Numbered from the stretch's first letter, positions 23,490 through 30,924 are shown. The stretch: 39,216 nt of DNA from Prochlorococcus sp. AG-363-P06 (GCA_003280025.1 QCGD01000014.1:1-39216); one strand, 5' to 3'. Notes: a model not told the origin generated them from the letters alone. Numbers and translations are program-made.

Positions 23490-24887
23490 CTAAGACATAT
23501 AGTCAGTTAAGACTGTTGTTGGTGATATTTTAAAAACTACGCATCTACCTTTATCAGTTCTTCTGGTTTCGCTTATTAATAAACCCTTTCGTTCTAATGC
23601 TCTTAATGATCTAAGAGCAGATCTATCACCAATATTTAAAACATTTTTAATGTCACCAGCAGTTGCTTCTTGAGGTCTCCTATCTCTTACCTCTGCAAAT
23701 ACCTCAGCTTGGCTGTCTTGCAATTTTGCAATTTTCTCTTTTTCTTTTTGCCTTTCAATAACATCAGTCGCATTTCCTTCAGATTCAAATCCATATTTAG
23801 ACTGTAAAATAATTGCCTCAAAAGACATCCCTCTGCCTTCAGTTTCAAGAAGTATTCTTTTATCCTGACGATTTTCGTCTCTATTAAACCATTTTAAATT
23901 TATAACTTGAGATACCGCAGCGGGAAGAGCCGTTGAACCCCTTGAAGCCATCACAGCACCAGATCCTAAACTTTGTTTGCCACTGTGGTGAATGACAATT
24001 GTAGTTACTCCAAAAGGCGCGACAACCTCTTGAAGATCTCCAATGGGTCCAGCAAAACTTGCGTCAGCTTCTTTAACGCCTAGAGGTGCAACAACTTTCG
24101 AGTAACTATCTATTAACAATAAACATCCTTCATGATTGCTAACCAATTCTCCAATACGAGATAATCCAGAGTCATCAAGATGCAATGATTCATTTTGAGT
24201 AAATAAGCCAACTATTGGGTTTAATAACTTCCATTTATCTTTGCCTATCCGTTCGGCTAGCCCAAATCTATTTAGAAGTGGTAACCACCTTGACCTAGGC
24301 ATGTCAGTCCCCACAATAAAAACTGGAGGACACTTTCCAACGAACTTTTTATCCAAATATGAATCTTCAATGCTGCGACTCCATTTGCCAATCAAGTCAA
24401 TAATTAGAGTAGTTTTACCAACTTTTGGAGAGGCAATAAGAAGGTTAGTGTCTGATTTCATTATTAGATCCTCTACTAACCAAACCTCCTGTGGTGCATC
24501 TATTTCCATATCTGGAACGAGCATTGTCACAAGTCCTTTTGAACGTTTACGAGCCTCCCAAATCTTTGCTCTGATTTCACTATCTCTAAGATTCAAACCA
24601 AGATTTTTTGCTTTATCCCTTAAGTAAACTATTCTGTCCTTTGGTTGGATTGCACAATTATCTTTAAAAAAGGTATCTACTTCATCGTCAAATGAATTTA
24701 ACCTCTCAGTAATTGTTTTTGCTTGAGATTTTATTAAACGTTTTAATTCTTGCTCAAGTTGTTTTTCTGATACGGCATAATTACTTTGCAACTCGGATTT
24801 CCAAGCGAGCTCATCTTTTTTGTCTCCAGCCTCTATGGCAAGTGCGATCTCACTAAGCAGTTCATCATAGGGTTTAGGTTTTGTCAT
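23490..24887 (-). CDS. RepA-like replicative helicase / AAA ATPase
   Basis: 465 aa. A helical N-terminus (to about 130) precedes a RecA-fold ATPase of the plasmid RepA/AAA_25 type: Walker A ASPKVGKTTL near 150, FIVGTDMP, Walker B CLLLIDSYSK, IVIHHSGK, and the arginine-bearing ASRGSTALPAAVSQ. The C-terminal 80 residues form a winged helix (EVRDRRPQEATAGDIKNVL, SALRSLRALERKGLL). Such proteins unwind plasmid or satellite DNA, so T3 probably replicates when excised. The start at 24887 overlaps the upstream small gene by 14 bp; an earlier ATG at 24956 would overlap more. Confidence 0.82.
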   Translation of the reverse strand: MTKPKPYDELLSEIALAIEAGDKKDELAWKSELQSNYAVSEKQLEQELKRLIKSQAKTITERLNSFDDEVDTFFKDNCAIQPKDRIVYLRDKAKNLGLNLRDSEIRAKIWEARKRSKGLVTMLVPDMEIDAPQEVWLVEDLIMKSDTNLLIASPKVGKTTLIIDLIGKWSRSIEDSYLDKKFVGKCPPVFIVGTDMPRSRWLPLLNRFGLAERIGKDKWKLLNPIVGLFTQNESLHLDDSGLSRIGELVSNHEGCLLLIDSYSKVVAPLGVKEADASFAGPIGDLQEVVAPFGVTTIVIHHSGKQSLGSGAVMASRGSTALPAAVSQVINLKWFNRDENRQDKRILLETEGRGMSFEAIILQSKYGFESEGNATDVIERQKEKEKIAKLQDSQAEVFAEVRDRRPQEATAGDIKNVLNIGDRSALRSLRALERKGLLISETRRTDKGRCVVFKISPTTVLTDYMS

Positions 24888-25098
24888 TATTACCCTCTTT
24901 CTGATAACGAGTTGTCGGTTTCTTGTATCTACTTTTAGGTTTATGATCCTTATCATTTTTTATTTCCTCTACATCACCTGTTATGTTCGTACGATCAGAA
25001 TTTAGTTTTGGCATTTTTCCTGTTCTTAGCCAGAACATAAGCTCATTAGCTTCCATTTCTCGCATAATGCCAGGTTCTTTATTATTTTTATTTTCCAT
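24874..25098 (-). CDS. small basic/acidic protein, 74 aa
   Basis: Hydrophilic protein in the replication module. The N-terminal MREMEANELMFWLRTGKMPK is a likely helix, followed by a Lys/Arg-rich tail (KPKSRYKKPTTRYQK) that could bind DNA or RNA. It overlaps the helicase start by 14 bp and follows the HTH gene by 2 bp, so the three are one operon. No family recognised. Confidence 0.55.
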   Translation of the reverse strand: MENKNNKEPGIMREMEANELMFWLRTGKMPKLNSDRTNITGDVEEIKNDKDHKPKSRYKKPTTRYQKEGNNDKT

Positions 25099-25100
25099 TT

Positions 25101-25370
25101 TTAAAGTCCTCTACTTGAGAATTCTTTCAATAGTTTTTTCTTATATCTAGCTCCCTTTATCTTCTTATCTTCTAATGAATGTTTTAAAAGGGCTTGCCTA
25201 CATTCCTCTAAACCATAAATACATTTACCTTTTTGCTTCCCTTCTCCAACTCTATAGAAATGTTCTCCAGCTACAAATACTTGATTTTTCTTATGTTTAT
25301 AAATCGTACGTTCTGAAAGATATAGAAGCCTAACTAATTCTTGAAGCTCTATCCAATTTTGAGTAATCAT
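25101..25370 (-). CDS. HTH protein of replication module, 89 aa
   Basis: WIELQELVRLLYLSERTIYKHKK is a helix-turn-helix of the excisionase/HTH_17 type, with a wing (FVAGEHFYRVGEGKQKGKCIYG) and a basic C-terminus. It is likely a regulator of the helicase operon or a replication-origin or directionality factor. The gene overlaps the upstream one by 41 bp. Confidence 0.62.
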   Translation of the reverse strand: MITQNWIELQELVRLLYLSERTIYKHKKNQVFVAGEHFYRVGEGKQKGKCIYGLEECRQALLKHSLEDKKIKGARYKKKLLKEFSSRGL

Positions 25371-25575
25371 TGACCTTTGAAGGATTATTCTTCAACTCGC
25401 TATAAGCATTGAAAACAGTTGGTTCTAGATTTTCTGGAATACCATTAAACTTCACACCTAATTTTTCAAAGTTAATTAAATCAATAGCAATTCCAACTGA
25501 ATCATTGCGATTAAAGTAGATAGCTTCTAAAGACTTACCTTTGAATCCTTTTGGTGGTCGGTTGCGTGTTCTCAA
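25330..25575 (-). CDS. hypothetical protein, 81 aa
   Basis: First gene of the replication operon by position. It starts with TTG and a basic N-terminus (RTRNRPPKGFKGKS), followed by an alpha/beta segment (GIAIDLINFEKLGVKFNGIP). No recognised family. Its 3' end overlaps the next gene by 41 bp, so one of the two starts could be wrong. A TATATATAG block just upstream may be its promoter. Confidence 0.45.
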   Translation of the reverse strand: MRTRNRPPKGFKGKSLEAIYFNRNDSVGIAIDLINFEKLGVKFNGIPENLEPTVFNAYSELKNNPSKVNDYSKLDRASRIS

Positions 25576-25626
25576 TATATATAGAGTTGTTTTTTATAAT
25601 CCCCGCAGCTTTCGAAGGCTGCATAG

Positions 25627-25761
25627 ATGAAGAATCGTTGTCACTACTGTGGGTTGTTTAAAGGGCGCAGTCATCTATTACTTTTATTATTGCCGAAATC
25701 AGAACTAATTCAACCTGAAATTGCACACAAGCCCGCCAACTTCCGTAGAAGTTTTTGTTAA
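25627..25761 (+). CDS. possible 44-aa Cys-containing peptide
   Basis: ATG frame beginning MKNRCHYCGLFKGRSHLLLL and ending FRRSFC. The CHYC pair recalls a zinc ribbon, and the peptide is basic. It runs into the right-arm repeats of T3. No ribosome site or homologue recognised, so it may be chance. Confidence 0.3.
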   Translation: MKNRCHYCGLFKGRSHLLLLLLPKSELIQPEIAHKPANFRRSFC

Positions 25762-25793
25762 ATTTCATAAATATCTACGGAATTTTCTACGGA
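25741..25793 (+). repeat. T3 right arm sites
   Basis: Inverted TTCCGTAGAA (25741) and direct TCTACGGA at 25774 and 25786 (12-bp period), 49 bp before the tRNA copy. The same word forms the inverted repeat at 12482-12501 near the left end of T3. Confidence 0.7.
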
Positions 25794-25841
25794 TTTTTGA
25801 GACTCACTTTATGGTATTGCTGAGATCTATTGATATAACTA

Positions 25842-25887
25842 TCGGGGCGACAGGATTCGAACCTGCGACCTAGTGCTCCCAAAGCAC
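25842..25887 (-). repeat. partial tRNA-Pro copy, att site T3/T4
   Basis: Exact 46-nt match to the 3' part of tRNA-Pro. No terminator hairpin on its downstream (lower-coordinate) side. Confidence 0.9.
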
Positions 25888-25991
25888 TCGATCAGCAAAT
25901 TGCGACAGTACCCATGAGAACGAAGTGAGGCTATGACTTTAGATTGAAATATTTGTTATCAATATGAGTCTCAAGCATTGTCCTATATGCA

Positions 25992-26051
25992 GCAAAGTGT
26001 TGCAAAGTTAAGCATTTGATCGCCCGAGGATCGCCCGCTTGCGACCTAGTG
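25992..26051 (+). repeat. T4 left arm sites
   Basis: GCAAAG, GCAAAG, GCATTT at 25992, 26002 and 26012 (10-bp period), GATCGCCC at 26018 and 26029 (11-bp period), then TGCGACCTAGTG (26040-26051), a 12-bp match to tRNA-Pro. The next gene ends 15 bp further. Confidence 0.72.
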
Positions 26052-26065
26052 TCTTTTAAAAGTAT

Positions 26066-26788
26066 TTATAAATGTAATCCAAATCCATTTTTTTTCTTTT
26101 CTAATTGATATCCAGCTTGTACGAATTGAGTATTATCAGTCCCTACATCATAGAGAGTATAGTTTTTACCTGCTCCAACACCTATTACAGCTTTTTGAGG
26201 AACCTTCTGCTCTTTCTTATGATTTCCGGCTAAATCCTGTACTTCCGAATGAACAATCCCTTCTGTTAATTCCAAATGAAATTGTTGTGTACTTCTCGCA
26301 GTAAATAATCTGTTTACTTGAAGACGTGTAAGTCTATCAAGGAGTGTTAAAGGCGGGGTATCTAATGTTAAATCGTCGCCAACATCTTTCGAGCTCCCGT
26401 GAATTAAACCACAGTCAAGTTCAACAAATCCAAATTGAAGTGATGCTATCCAATCAAGAAATGATTTATCAACAGCATTTATTAGAGATTTGACTACTTC
26501 TTCACCTTTATTTATTCTCAAGGCTTCAGCTCTTTGATTGCCACGGTAACCACTTTCTAAGAGAATTTGTTCTTCCCACCAACCATATATACACCATGGT
26601 TGTAAATCATTACTTTTTGGATTAATTAATCTATGTAGAAGCTTATTACAGTTTTTTTCAGGGCCTATCATATCCCCTAAAACAAAAAGGGTTATGTTCC
26701 CAGGAGTTTTTTTTAAATCTTTTTGAATAAGTTCATAGGTATCTAAATCCCCTTTTAGCCCACTTATAAGTGCCCAGCGTTCTATCAT
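26066..26788 (-). CDS. metallophosphoesterase-like protein, degenerate site
   Basis: 240 aa with the outline of the calcineurin-like phosphoesterase fold, as in its neighbour, but most metal ligands are altered: SGLKGD where DxH is expected, LGDMIGP kept (D39), YGWWEEQ in place of GNHD (about 68-74), GLIHGS kept, and no GHTH (RSTQQFH instead). It is probably not a standard phosphatase and may be a binding or regulatory partner of the upstream protein, with which it overlaps by 4 bp (ATGA). The C-terminal part (AVIGVGAGKNYTLYDVG) is beta-rich. Confidence 0.65.
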   Translation of the reverse strand: MIERWALISGLKGDLDTYELIQKDLKKTPGNITLFVLGDMIGPEKNCNKLLHRLINPKSNDLQPWCIYGWWEEQILLESGYRGNQRAEALRINKGEEVVKSLINAVDKSFLDWIASLQFGFVELDCGLIHGSSKDVGDDLTLDTPPLTLLDRLTRLQVNRLFTARSTQQFHLELTEGIVHSEVQDLAGNHKKEQKVPQKAVIGVGAGKNYTLYDVGTDNTQFVQAGYQLEKKKNGFGLHL

Positions 26789-27600
26789 CTTTCACAAACA
26801 TGAGAAGCATCTTCAGCTCTTTCAGCAAATTCAAATCCGTTTTTTAAACGCCATGCAAAAATCGGGGGAAGACCAGCATTTATTATTGCTTTGCAGGTAA
26901 GTTCGATATCGTATTCAACTTCTCTAATTTTTACGTCATTAGTGATGTCGTTATAAACCACATAAGTAGCTTTAGTTCCTCCATGCCGTGGTTCTCCCAC
27001 TGAACCTGCATTTACTATTCTTCGCATCGGCAAATTCATTTCTTTCTTTTGAATATCTTTAGAACCACTGTTTTTGACCTTTACGGCAATTGAACCATTT
27101 GCTAGTTCACGTATATAAGGTTGATGAGTATGTCCACAAAATAGAATCTCAGCTTTGGCATTTTCAACTCTCTCAAGAGCTGCGAATGCATCCATATCGG
27201 GCAGCAGATATTCATGTTGACTATTAGGACTACCATGAACAAAAAGACATTTATCTTTACGAATTGAGTAGGGTAAATTAGCTAAAAAATCCTTATTTTC
27301 TTTTGTCAATTTTTCCGTAGTCCATTGATGAGCGAAATGACCTCTCTTTTCAGCAATCTGAGAAGGGTAACTACAATCGCAGGCATCTAATCCATCAACT
27401 ACATCTTCGTCCCAACAACCCTGACAAGTGGCAATTTTTTTATCTTTGATTAACTCAATAACCTCATTAGGTTGAGGACCATAACCTACTAAATCTCCAA
27501 GGCAGGTAATATTCGTAATCCCTTGTAATTCAATATCTTTTAATACGGCTTCTACCGCAGGTAGATTTGCATGTAAACATGAAATAACAGCTTGATTCAT
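26785..27600 (-). CDS. metallophosphoesterase family protein
   Basis: 271 aa calcineurin-like phosphoesterase. The family motifs stand in order: ISCLHANLPAVEAVL (SDxH with Asp replaced by Cys8), LGDLVGYGPQP (D36), GCWDED at 61 in place of GNHD, VHGSP (121-125), GHTH (156-159), and the late NAGSVGEPRHGG. Two ligands are changed, so metal preference or activity may differ. Members cleave phosphoesters or act on protein phosphates. It is the middle gene of the T4 operon, 6 bp after the CobW-like gene and overlapping the next. Confidence 0.78.
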   Translation of the reverse strand: MNQAVISCLHANLPAVEAVLKDIELQGITNITCLGDLVGYGPQPNEVIELIKDKKIATCQGCWDEDVVDGLDACDCSYPSQIAEKRGHFAHQWTTEKLTKENKDFLANLPYSIRKDKCLFVHGSPNSQHEYLLPDMDAFAALERVENAKAEILFCGHTHQPYIRELANGSIAVKVKNSGSKDIQKKEMNLPMRRIVNAGSVGEPRHGGTKATYVVYNDITNDVKIREVEYDIELTCKAIINAGLPPIFAWRLKNGFEFAERAEDASHVCER

Positions 27601-27606
27601 TTTTAG

Positions 27607-28389
27607 TTAATTTCGAGAAGTTTGTAATTGTGAATTTCTAAGTGTGGCTTGATGATGATCTAAAACAGCATCACTAAGAAGGCAATTATTGATAGTAGAT
27701 TTTATTAATTGGAAGTTTAAGTTTTTTCCCTGTATGACAATTTCAGAGTGTCTTTCTGGTCTTCCATTAAGAGGAGCAACTTGATTTAATGTTTGATATT
27801 GAGATCCTTTCTGAGTCACTATCCAGTTAAACAAGATATAACGACCATCTGGTAAGTTCATTAATGCTTTTGCTCTATATACGTCTCCATAAGCACCGTT
27901 CACTAATTCAAACCAAAAAGTATTTAAGCTTGCAGGATCCCAAATATTTTTATTGAGGTCAATACTACATGATTCAATTGCTTTAAAATCTAAAGTATCC
28001 TTAATTGGTAATTCTAGATCTCTGCCAAAATGCAAATATTTATTTGGTTGAAGATTATAAATTTCAAGCTCTTTTATCACTCTCAGATCAATTCCACTAA
28101 TACCCTGAAATTTAGGTATGAAAAATTGAGGAAATTCAATAATAATTAAAATGTTCTCTTTCTCCACCTCTAAGAGCGATTTTGAACTTGATAAATCTAA
28201 TAAATTAGGAATTTGATCTTTCAAAAAAGCAAAATCAATTTTTGAATTTATTGCTTGCTCTAAATTAATTTCTGAATATCCGCCAAAACGTACATAACCA
28301 CAATTTCCAGAGTGATTCTTAAAAGTATTCAGTATCCAACTTGTCTTGCCGCATCCAGGAGGCCCTGATATTATCCAAGTCTGACTCAT
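27607..28389 (-). CDS. CobW-like P-loop protein
   Basis: 260 aa. Walker A GPPGCGKT at residues 9-16, a Walker B-like LIIIEFP near 100, and a C-terminal domain (about 165-240) with VYRAKALMNLPDGRYILFNW that fits the CobW C-terminal domain. The CxCC metal motif of typical COG0523 metallochaperones is missing and the switch regions diverge. COG0523 GTPases deliver zinc or other metals to enzymes, often under Zur control; here a Fur/Zur-like palindrome lies 37 bp upstream. First gene of the T4 operon. Family moderately sure, metal role inferred. Confidence 0.68.
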   Translation of the reverse strand: MSQTWIISGPPGCGKTSWILNTFKNHSGNCGYVRFGGYSEINLEQAINSKIDFAFLKDQIPNLLDLSSSKSLLEVEKENILIIIEFPQFFIPKFQGISGIDLRVIKELEIYNLQPNKYLHFGRDLELPIKDTLDFKAIESCSIDLNKNIWDPASLNTFWFELVNGAYGDVYRAKALMNLPDGRYILFNWIVTQKGSQYQTLNQVAPLNGRPERHSEIVIQGKNLNFQLIKSTINNCLLSDAVLDHHQATLRNSQLQTSRN

Positions 28390-28425
28390 AAAAAACTGCC
28401 TGATGTATAAAATTTACACCAAAAT

Positions 28426-28444
28426 GAAAATGAAAATCATTTTT
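28426..28444. promoter_or_regulatory. Fur/Zur-like box
   Basis: GAAAATGAAAATCATTTTT agrees with the classical 19-bp Fur box at 15 positions and contains a perfect 7-3-7 palindrome (AAAATGA-AAA-TCATTTT). Sited 37 bp upstream of the CobW-like start. Iron and zinc versions cannot be told apart by sequence alone. Confidence 0.55.
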
Positions 28445-28672
28445 GTTTTTATTTTTAGATATTTCTTCTGACAGGAAATAAAAAATTATAACTAGAAATT
28501 TTTGGTCTTCCTTGAAACGATTTAAGTTTTGATATTTATGCTAAATCTGAAGAATAAATTAATTCTATATATAGGCTATATTTGAAATTGAAAATTAAAT
28601 CTCAGGGTTGGAGTTTAATCTTTAGTGTTGGAGCAATGGTCTGTTTAATATTGCTTATTTAGTTTTTTTAGC
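28445..28672. other. AT-rich spacer upstream of T4 operon
   Basis: No gene or RNA recognised. It probably holds the promoter of the CobW-like operon; the TATATATAGGCTATATTT region near 28565 is the most promoter-like part. Confidence 0.3.
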
Positions 28673-28731
28673 GGGCGATGCACCATGAAAAGCTATGCAA
28701 GGTATTGCAAATGATCGCCCAGAGATCGCCC
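28673..28731 (+). repeat. T4 right arm sites
   Basis: Inverted GGGCGAT (28673), then GAAAAG, GCAAGG, GCAAAT at 28687, 28697 and 28707 (10-bp period), then GATCGCCC at 28713 and 28724 (11-bp period). It mirrors the left end of T4, with the same spacing between triplet and pair. Confidence 0.75.
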
Positions 28732-28761
28732 AGGGAGTATTTAAGAATCGTGAGAAGTCAA

Positions 28762-28807
28762 TCGGGGCGACAGGATTCGAACCTGCGACCTAGTGCTCCC
28801 AAAGCAC
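28762..28807 (-). repeat. partial tRNA-Pro copy, att site T4/T5
   Basis: Exact 46-nt match to the tRNA-Pro 3' part. The flank GAGAAGTCAAT is the same as at 1740. Confidence 0.9.
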
Positions 28808-28934
28808 TCCTTTGATCATTTGAGAATATCCAATAAATTCAAGCTATAACTAGGATATAAGTAAGTTAGTGGAACGTATTTGAGACTGCATAATGCACAA
28901 AGTAAGTACTTGTATATAGTTAATACGTAACCTT

Positions 28935-28972
28935 AGCGCTCCCCGTAGCGCTCCCCACTACGACATAGTGCC
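28935..28972 (+). repeat. T5 left arm sites
   Basis: TAGCGCTCCCC at 28935 and 28947 (12-bp period), then ACGACATAGTGC (28961-28972), close to the tRNA core, within an imperfect inverted repeat that closes at TAGGTCGT (about 28984). Confidence 0.7.
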
Positions 28973-29020
28973 CATCTCTTAATAGGTCGTACATAAATAA
29001 AAATTATTTAAAGATCAATA

Positions 29021-29770
29021 TTATTCTTTATCTCTAGAATTTCTCTCAATAGCTAATACAGCAGACGATATAGATGCAGAAGCAATAACAGCTAAGCCAT
29101 ACCCCATTACAAATGGCGAGACAATTGCTCTACCTATTTTTAATGAATTTCTACTATCGACTTTATCAAGATACTGATTATATCTTGATTGTTGTTGCTT
29201 TTTTTGAAAACTTAAATTCTTTTGTTCTTTAATAAAAGGTTCTTTATAGACTTCATAACCTTCATATTCTTGAGATGCCTTTTCTAAGAAATCTTCTTTA
29301 TAAACCTGATAATCGCCATATTGATTTGAACCAACTCCTCTTATAAATCCTTCTTGATATTTGAGATACTGGTTTTTTAGAGATTTATATTCTCGACTTG
29401 ATTTGTCTGGCATAGAAATTTCTTTATCAATTAGCCATTCGACAAAAGAGAGTAAGGTTTCAGGACCATCTTCATTTTCTTTTATCCATTCATCAAAAGA
29501 TAATAATTCTTTTTTTTCCTTGCCTTTTTGATCTTTCCATTCTTCATAAGTAAGCATATCTGTTGTTACATTAGATATTTTTTCAGAAGTAATTAATTTC
29601 TTTTTTCCAATAAATCTCTCTTTACTTTTAGCATTCTCTGGGGTGTTACCTTCAACGAATAATATAATCCCAGTCAATAAGGCTATAAAACCACTAACGC
29701 CGACTATATTCCAGAAATGCCTTCCTACTCTAAATAAGAATTTCCTTTCAAAAATATTTGCTAATTTCAT
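29021..29770 (-). CDS. two-helix membrane protein with long soluble middle, 249 aa
   Basis: Not recognised. Hydrophobic helices at about 22-42 (VGVSGFIALLTGIILFVEG) and near 215-240 (VSPFVMGYGLAVIASASISS) flank a charged, largely helical middle. That middle has repeated motifs: LTYEEW, LSFDEW, LSFVEW near 80-120 and YQVYKEDF, YEVYKEPF near 160-190. These suggest short internal duplications. Start taken at 29770 (MKLANIF); an in-frame ATG at 29803 adds 11 residues. Its start faces the next gene, so promoters are divergent. Confidence 0.6.
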   Translation of the reverse strand: MKLANIFERKFLFRVGRHFWNIVGVSGFIALLTGIILFVEGNTPENAKSKERFIGKKKLITSEKISNVTTDMLTYEEWKDQKGKEKKELLSFDEWIKENEDGPETLLSFVEWLIDKEISMPDKSSREYKSLKNQYLKYQEGFIRGVGSNQYGDYQVYKEDFLEKASQEYEGYEVYKEPFIKEQKNLSFQKKQQQSRYNQYLDKVDSRNSLKIGRAIVSPFVMGYGLAVIASASISSAVLAIERNSRDKE

Positions 29771-29855
29771 TTTTAAATTCGAATTATAAGAATTGTCGCA
29801 CAAACTTTATTTTTTAGAACCTTAGATTTAACTTGGTTATAATAACAGGATTCTT

Positions 29856-30650
29856 TTGAAGATAAAATTAATACAATTTTTATTAATAGGATTCTTATCT
29901 GCTTTTATAGGCGAAATTAAAGCTGAAGAAATTTGTTATTACTCAAACCCAAAAGAATACAAAAAATGTTTCAATAAAAAGTCCTCTTTAAAAAGGCAAG
30001 CAAAGTATCCTTTGACTACTTTTAGCGATGGTTGGGATATTAAGTGGATAAGTGGTAATGGAGCTAATGGTCCTCATGCAACTCCAGGTGCAATTTTTAA
30101 GATTATTGAGTTAAATGCCCCTAATAGTAAACAATTAAATATTACTATCGGTGATAAAAGAACTAACCTCATTGGCATAACAAGAAAAGCTCCATTTATT
30201 TCGGCCAAAAAAGATATTCAAATTAATTCAGAAGATATTTTGTCTTGGAGTACAACACAACCTGAATATAAGGTATTCAGTAAACTTTCATATTTAGATA
30301 ATTATGGTGATCAGAAAGATTTAAATTTTCGTAATTTTAGCTTCAGTCCAAAGAGAAGAAGAATAGAATTTATGAATCAGTTTTTCATCAATTTATCAGG
30401 TCTAAGAAAAGGAGAAAATAGAGAGATTGATTCTGTAATCCTCAATAAATTAAATAGACACATAAAAGAACTCGAAATAATTCGTTCAATAATTAAAATC
30501 GCATCAAAAGAAAAAGATTGTTTTATTGCAAAGCAAAGTAAATTCCCAGAACTTACAGAAAAATATAAAAAAGTTTATAGGACAATCAATCCCTTAAGAG
30601 CAAAATTAGATTTATCCCCTTCATCTGATTTAAAACCTATTTGTGATTAA
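29856..30650 (+). CDS. exported hypothetical protein, 264 aa
   Basis: TTG start followed by a 23-residue signal peptide (KIKLIQFLLIGFLSAFIGEIKA). The mature part is basic, with a beta-rich centre (GWDIKWISGNGANGPHATPG, then IFKIIELN) and a helical last third. Four Cys (EEICYY, KKCFN, DCFIA, PICD) could form two disulphides. No family recognised. The TTG start is chosen because no ATG gives a signal peptide. Cargo of T5. Confidence 0.6.
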   Translation: MKIKLIQFLLIGFLSAFIGEIKAEEICYYSNPKEYKKCFNKKSSLKRQAKYPLTTFSDGWDIKWISGNGANGPHATPGAIFKIIELNAPNSKQLNITIGDKRTNLIGITRKAPFISAKKDIQINSEDILSWSTTQPEYKVFSKLSYLDNYGDQKDLNFRNFSFSPKRRRIEFMNQFFINLSGLRKGENREIDSVILNKLNRHIKELEIIRSIIKIASKEKDCFIAKQSKFPELTEKYKKVYRTINPLRAKLDLSPSSDLKPICD

Positions 30651-30664
30651 ATAAGCACAAAGTA

Positions 30665-30703
30665 GATCAAAGTATATCTATATAGCGCTCCTTTTAGCGC
30701 TCC
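30665..30703 (+). repeat. T5 right arm sites
   Basis: CAAAGTA at about 30659 and 30669 (10 bp apart) precedes TAGCGCTCC at 30683 and 30695 (12-bp period), 74 bp before the tRNA copy. Same word as at 28935. Confidence 0.7.
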
Positions 30704-30733
30704 TTTCTCAACTTGAGACATAAACATAAAAAA

Positions 30734-30754
30734 AGAGAGTTTGGGTAACTCTCT
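30734..30754 (-). terminator. tRNA-type terminator at att site
   Basis: Stem AGAGAGTT / AACTCTCT, T-run on the minus strand, spaced from the tRNA copy as at 10379 and 12293. Confidence 0.65.
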
Positions 30755-30776
30755 AGTATGACTTGGTTTTTAAGAG

Positions 30777-30822
30777 TCGGGGCGACAGGATTCGAACCTG
30801 CGACCTAGTGCTCCCAAAGCAC
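30777..30822 (-). repeat. partial tRNA-Pro copy, att site T5/T6
   Basis: Exact 46-nt match to the tRNA-Pro 3' part. The following bases (AAGTGAGAATCT, ATCTCAGTCATAAC) resemble those after the 12334 copy. Confidence 0.9.
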
Positions 30823-30924
30823 TAACCCAAAACAAGTGAGAATCTAGGATCTCAGTCATAACAATAGATATAGCTTATTTTCTCTGTCTATAGATGTCCA
30901 GTATCGTTTACATTAGATTGACTC

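Larger units (their letters stand above)
12380..25887. mobile_element. T3: 13.5-kb element with phosphate/arsenate cargo
   Basis: Bounded by tRNA copies at 12334 and 25842. The left end has a tyrosine recombinase, the right end small HTH proteins and a RepA-like helicase, and between them lie phoB-phoR, porin, pstS, chrA-arsJ-gap and arsR. TCTACGG sites occur at both ends (12482-12501 and 25741-25793). This is the complete autonomous design: integration, replication, cargo. Confidence 0.75.
25888..28807. mobile_element. T4: 2.9-kb metal-linked cargo element
   Basis: Between tRNA copies 25842 and 28762, with GATCGCCC pairs (11-bp period) and GCAAAG-type triplets at both ends (25992-26036 and 28687-28731). 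It contains one three-gene operon (CobW-like and two phosphoesterase-like proteins) and no recombinase. It shares its end design with T0. Confidence 0.75.
28808..30822. mobile_element. T5: 2.0-kb cargo element
   Basis: Between tRNA copies 28762 and 30777. TAGCGCTCC pairs at 12-bp period stand at both ends (28935 and 30683). Two divergent genes of unknown function and no recombinase. Confidence 0.75.

Noticed and set aside
23421-23520. Possible replication-origin iterons beside the helicase
   Set aside because: The GTGTC-type words vary in sequence and spacing, so an origin cannot be supported without comparison to related elements.
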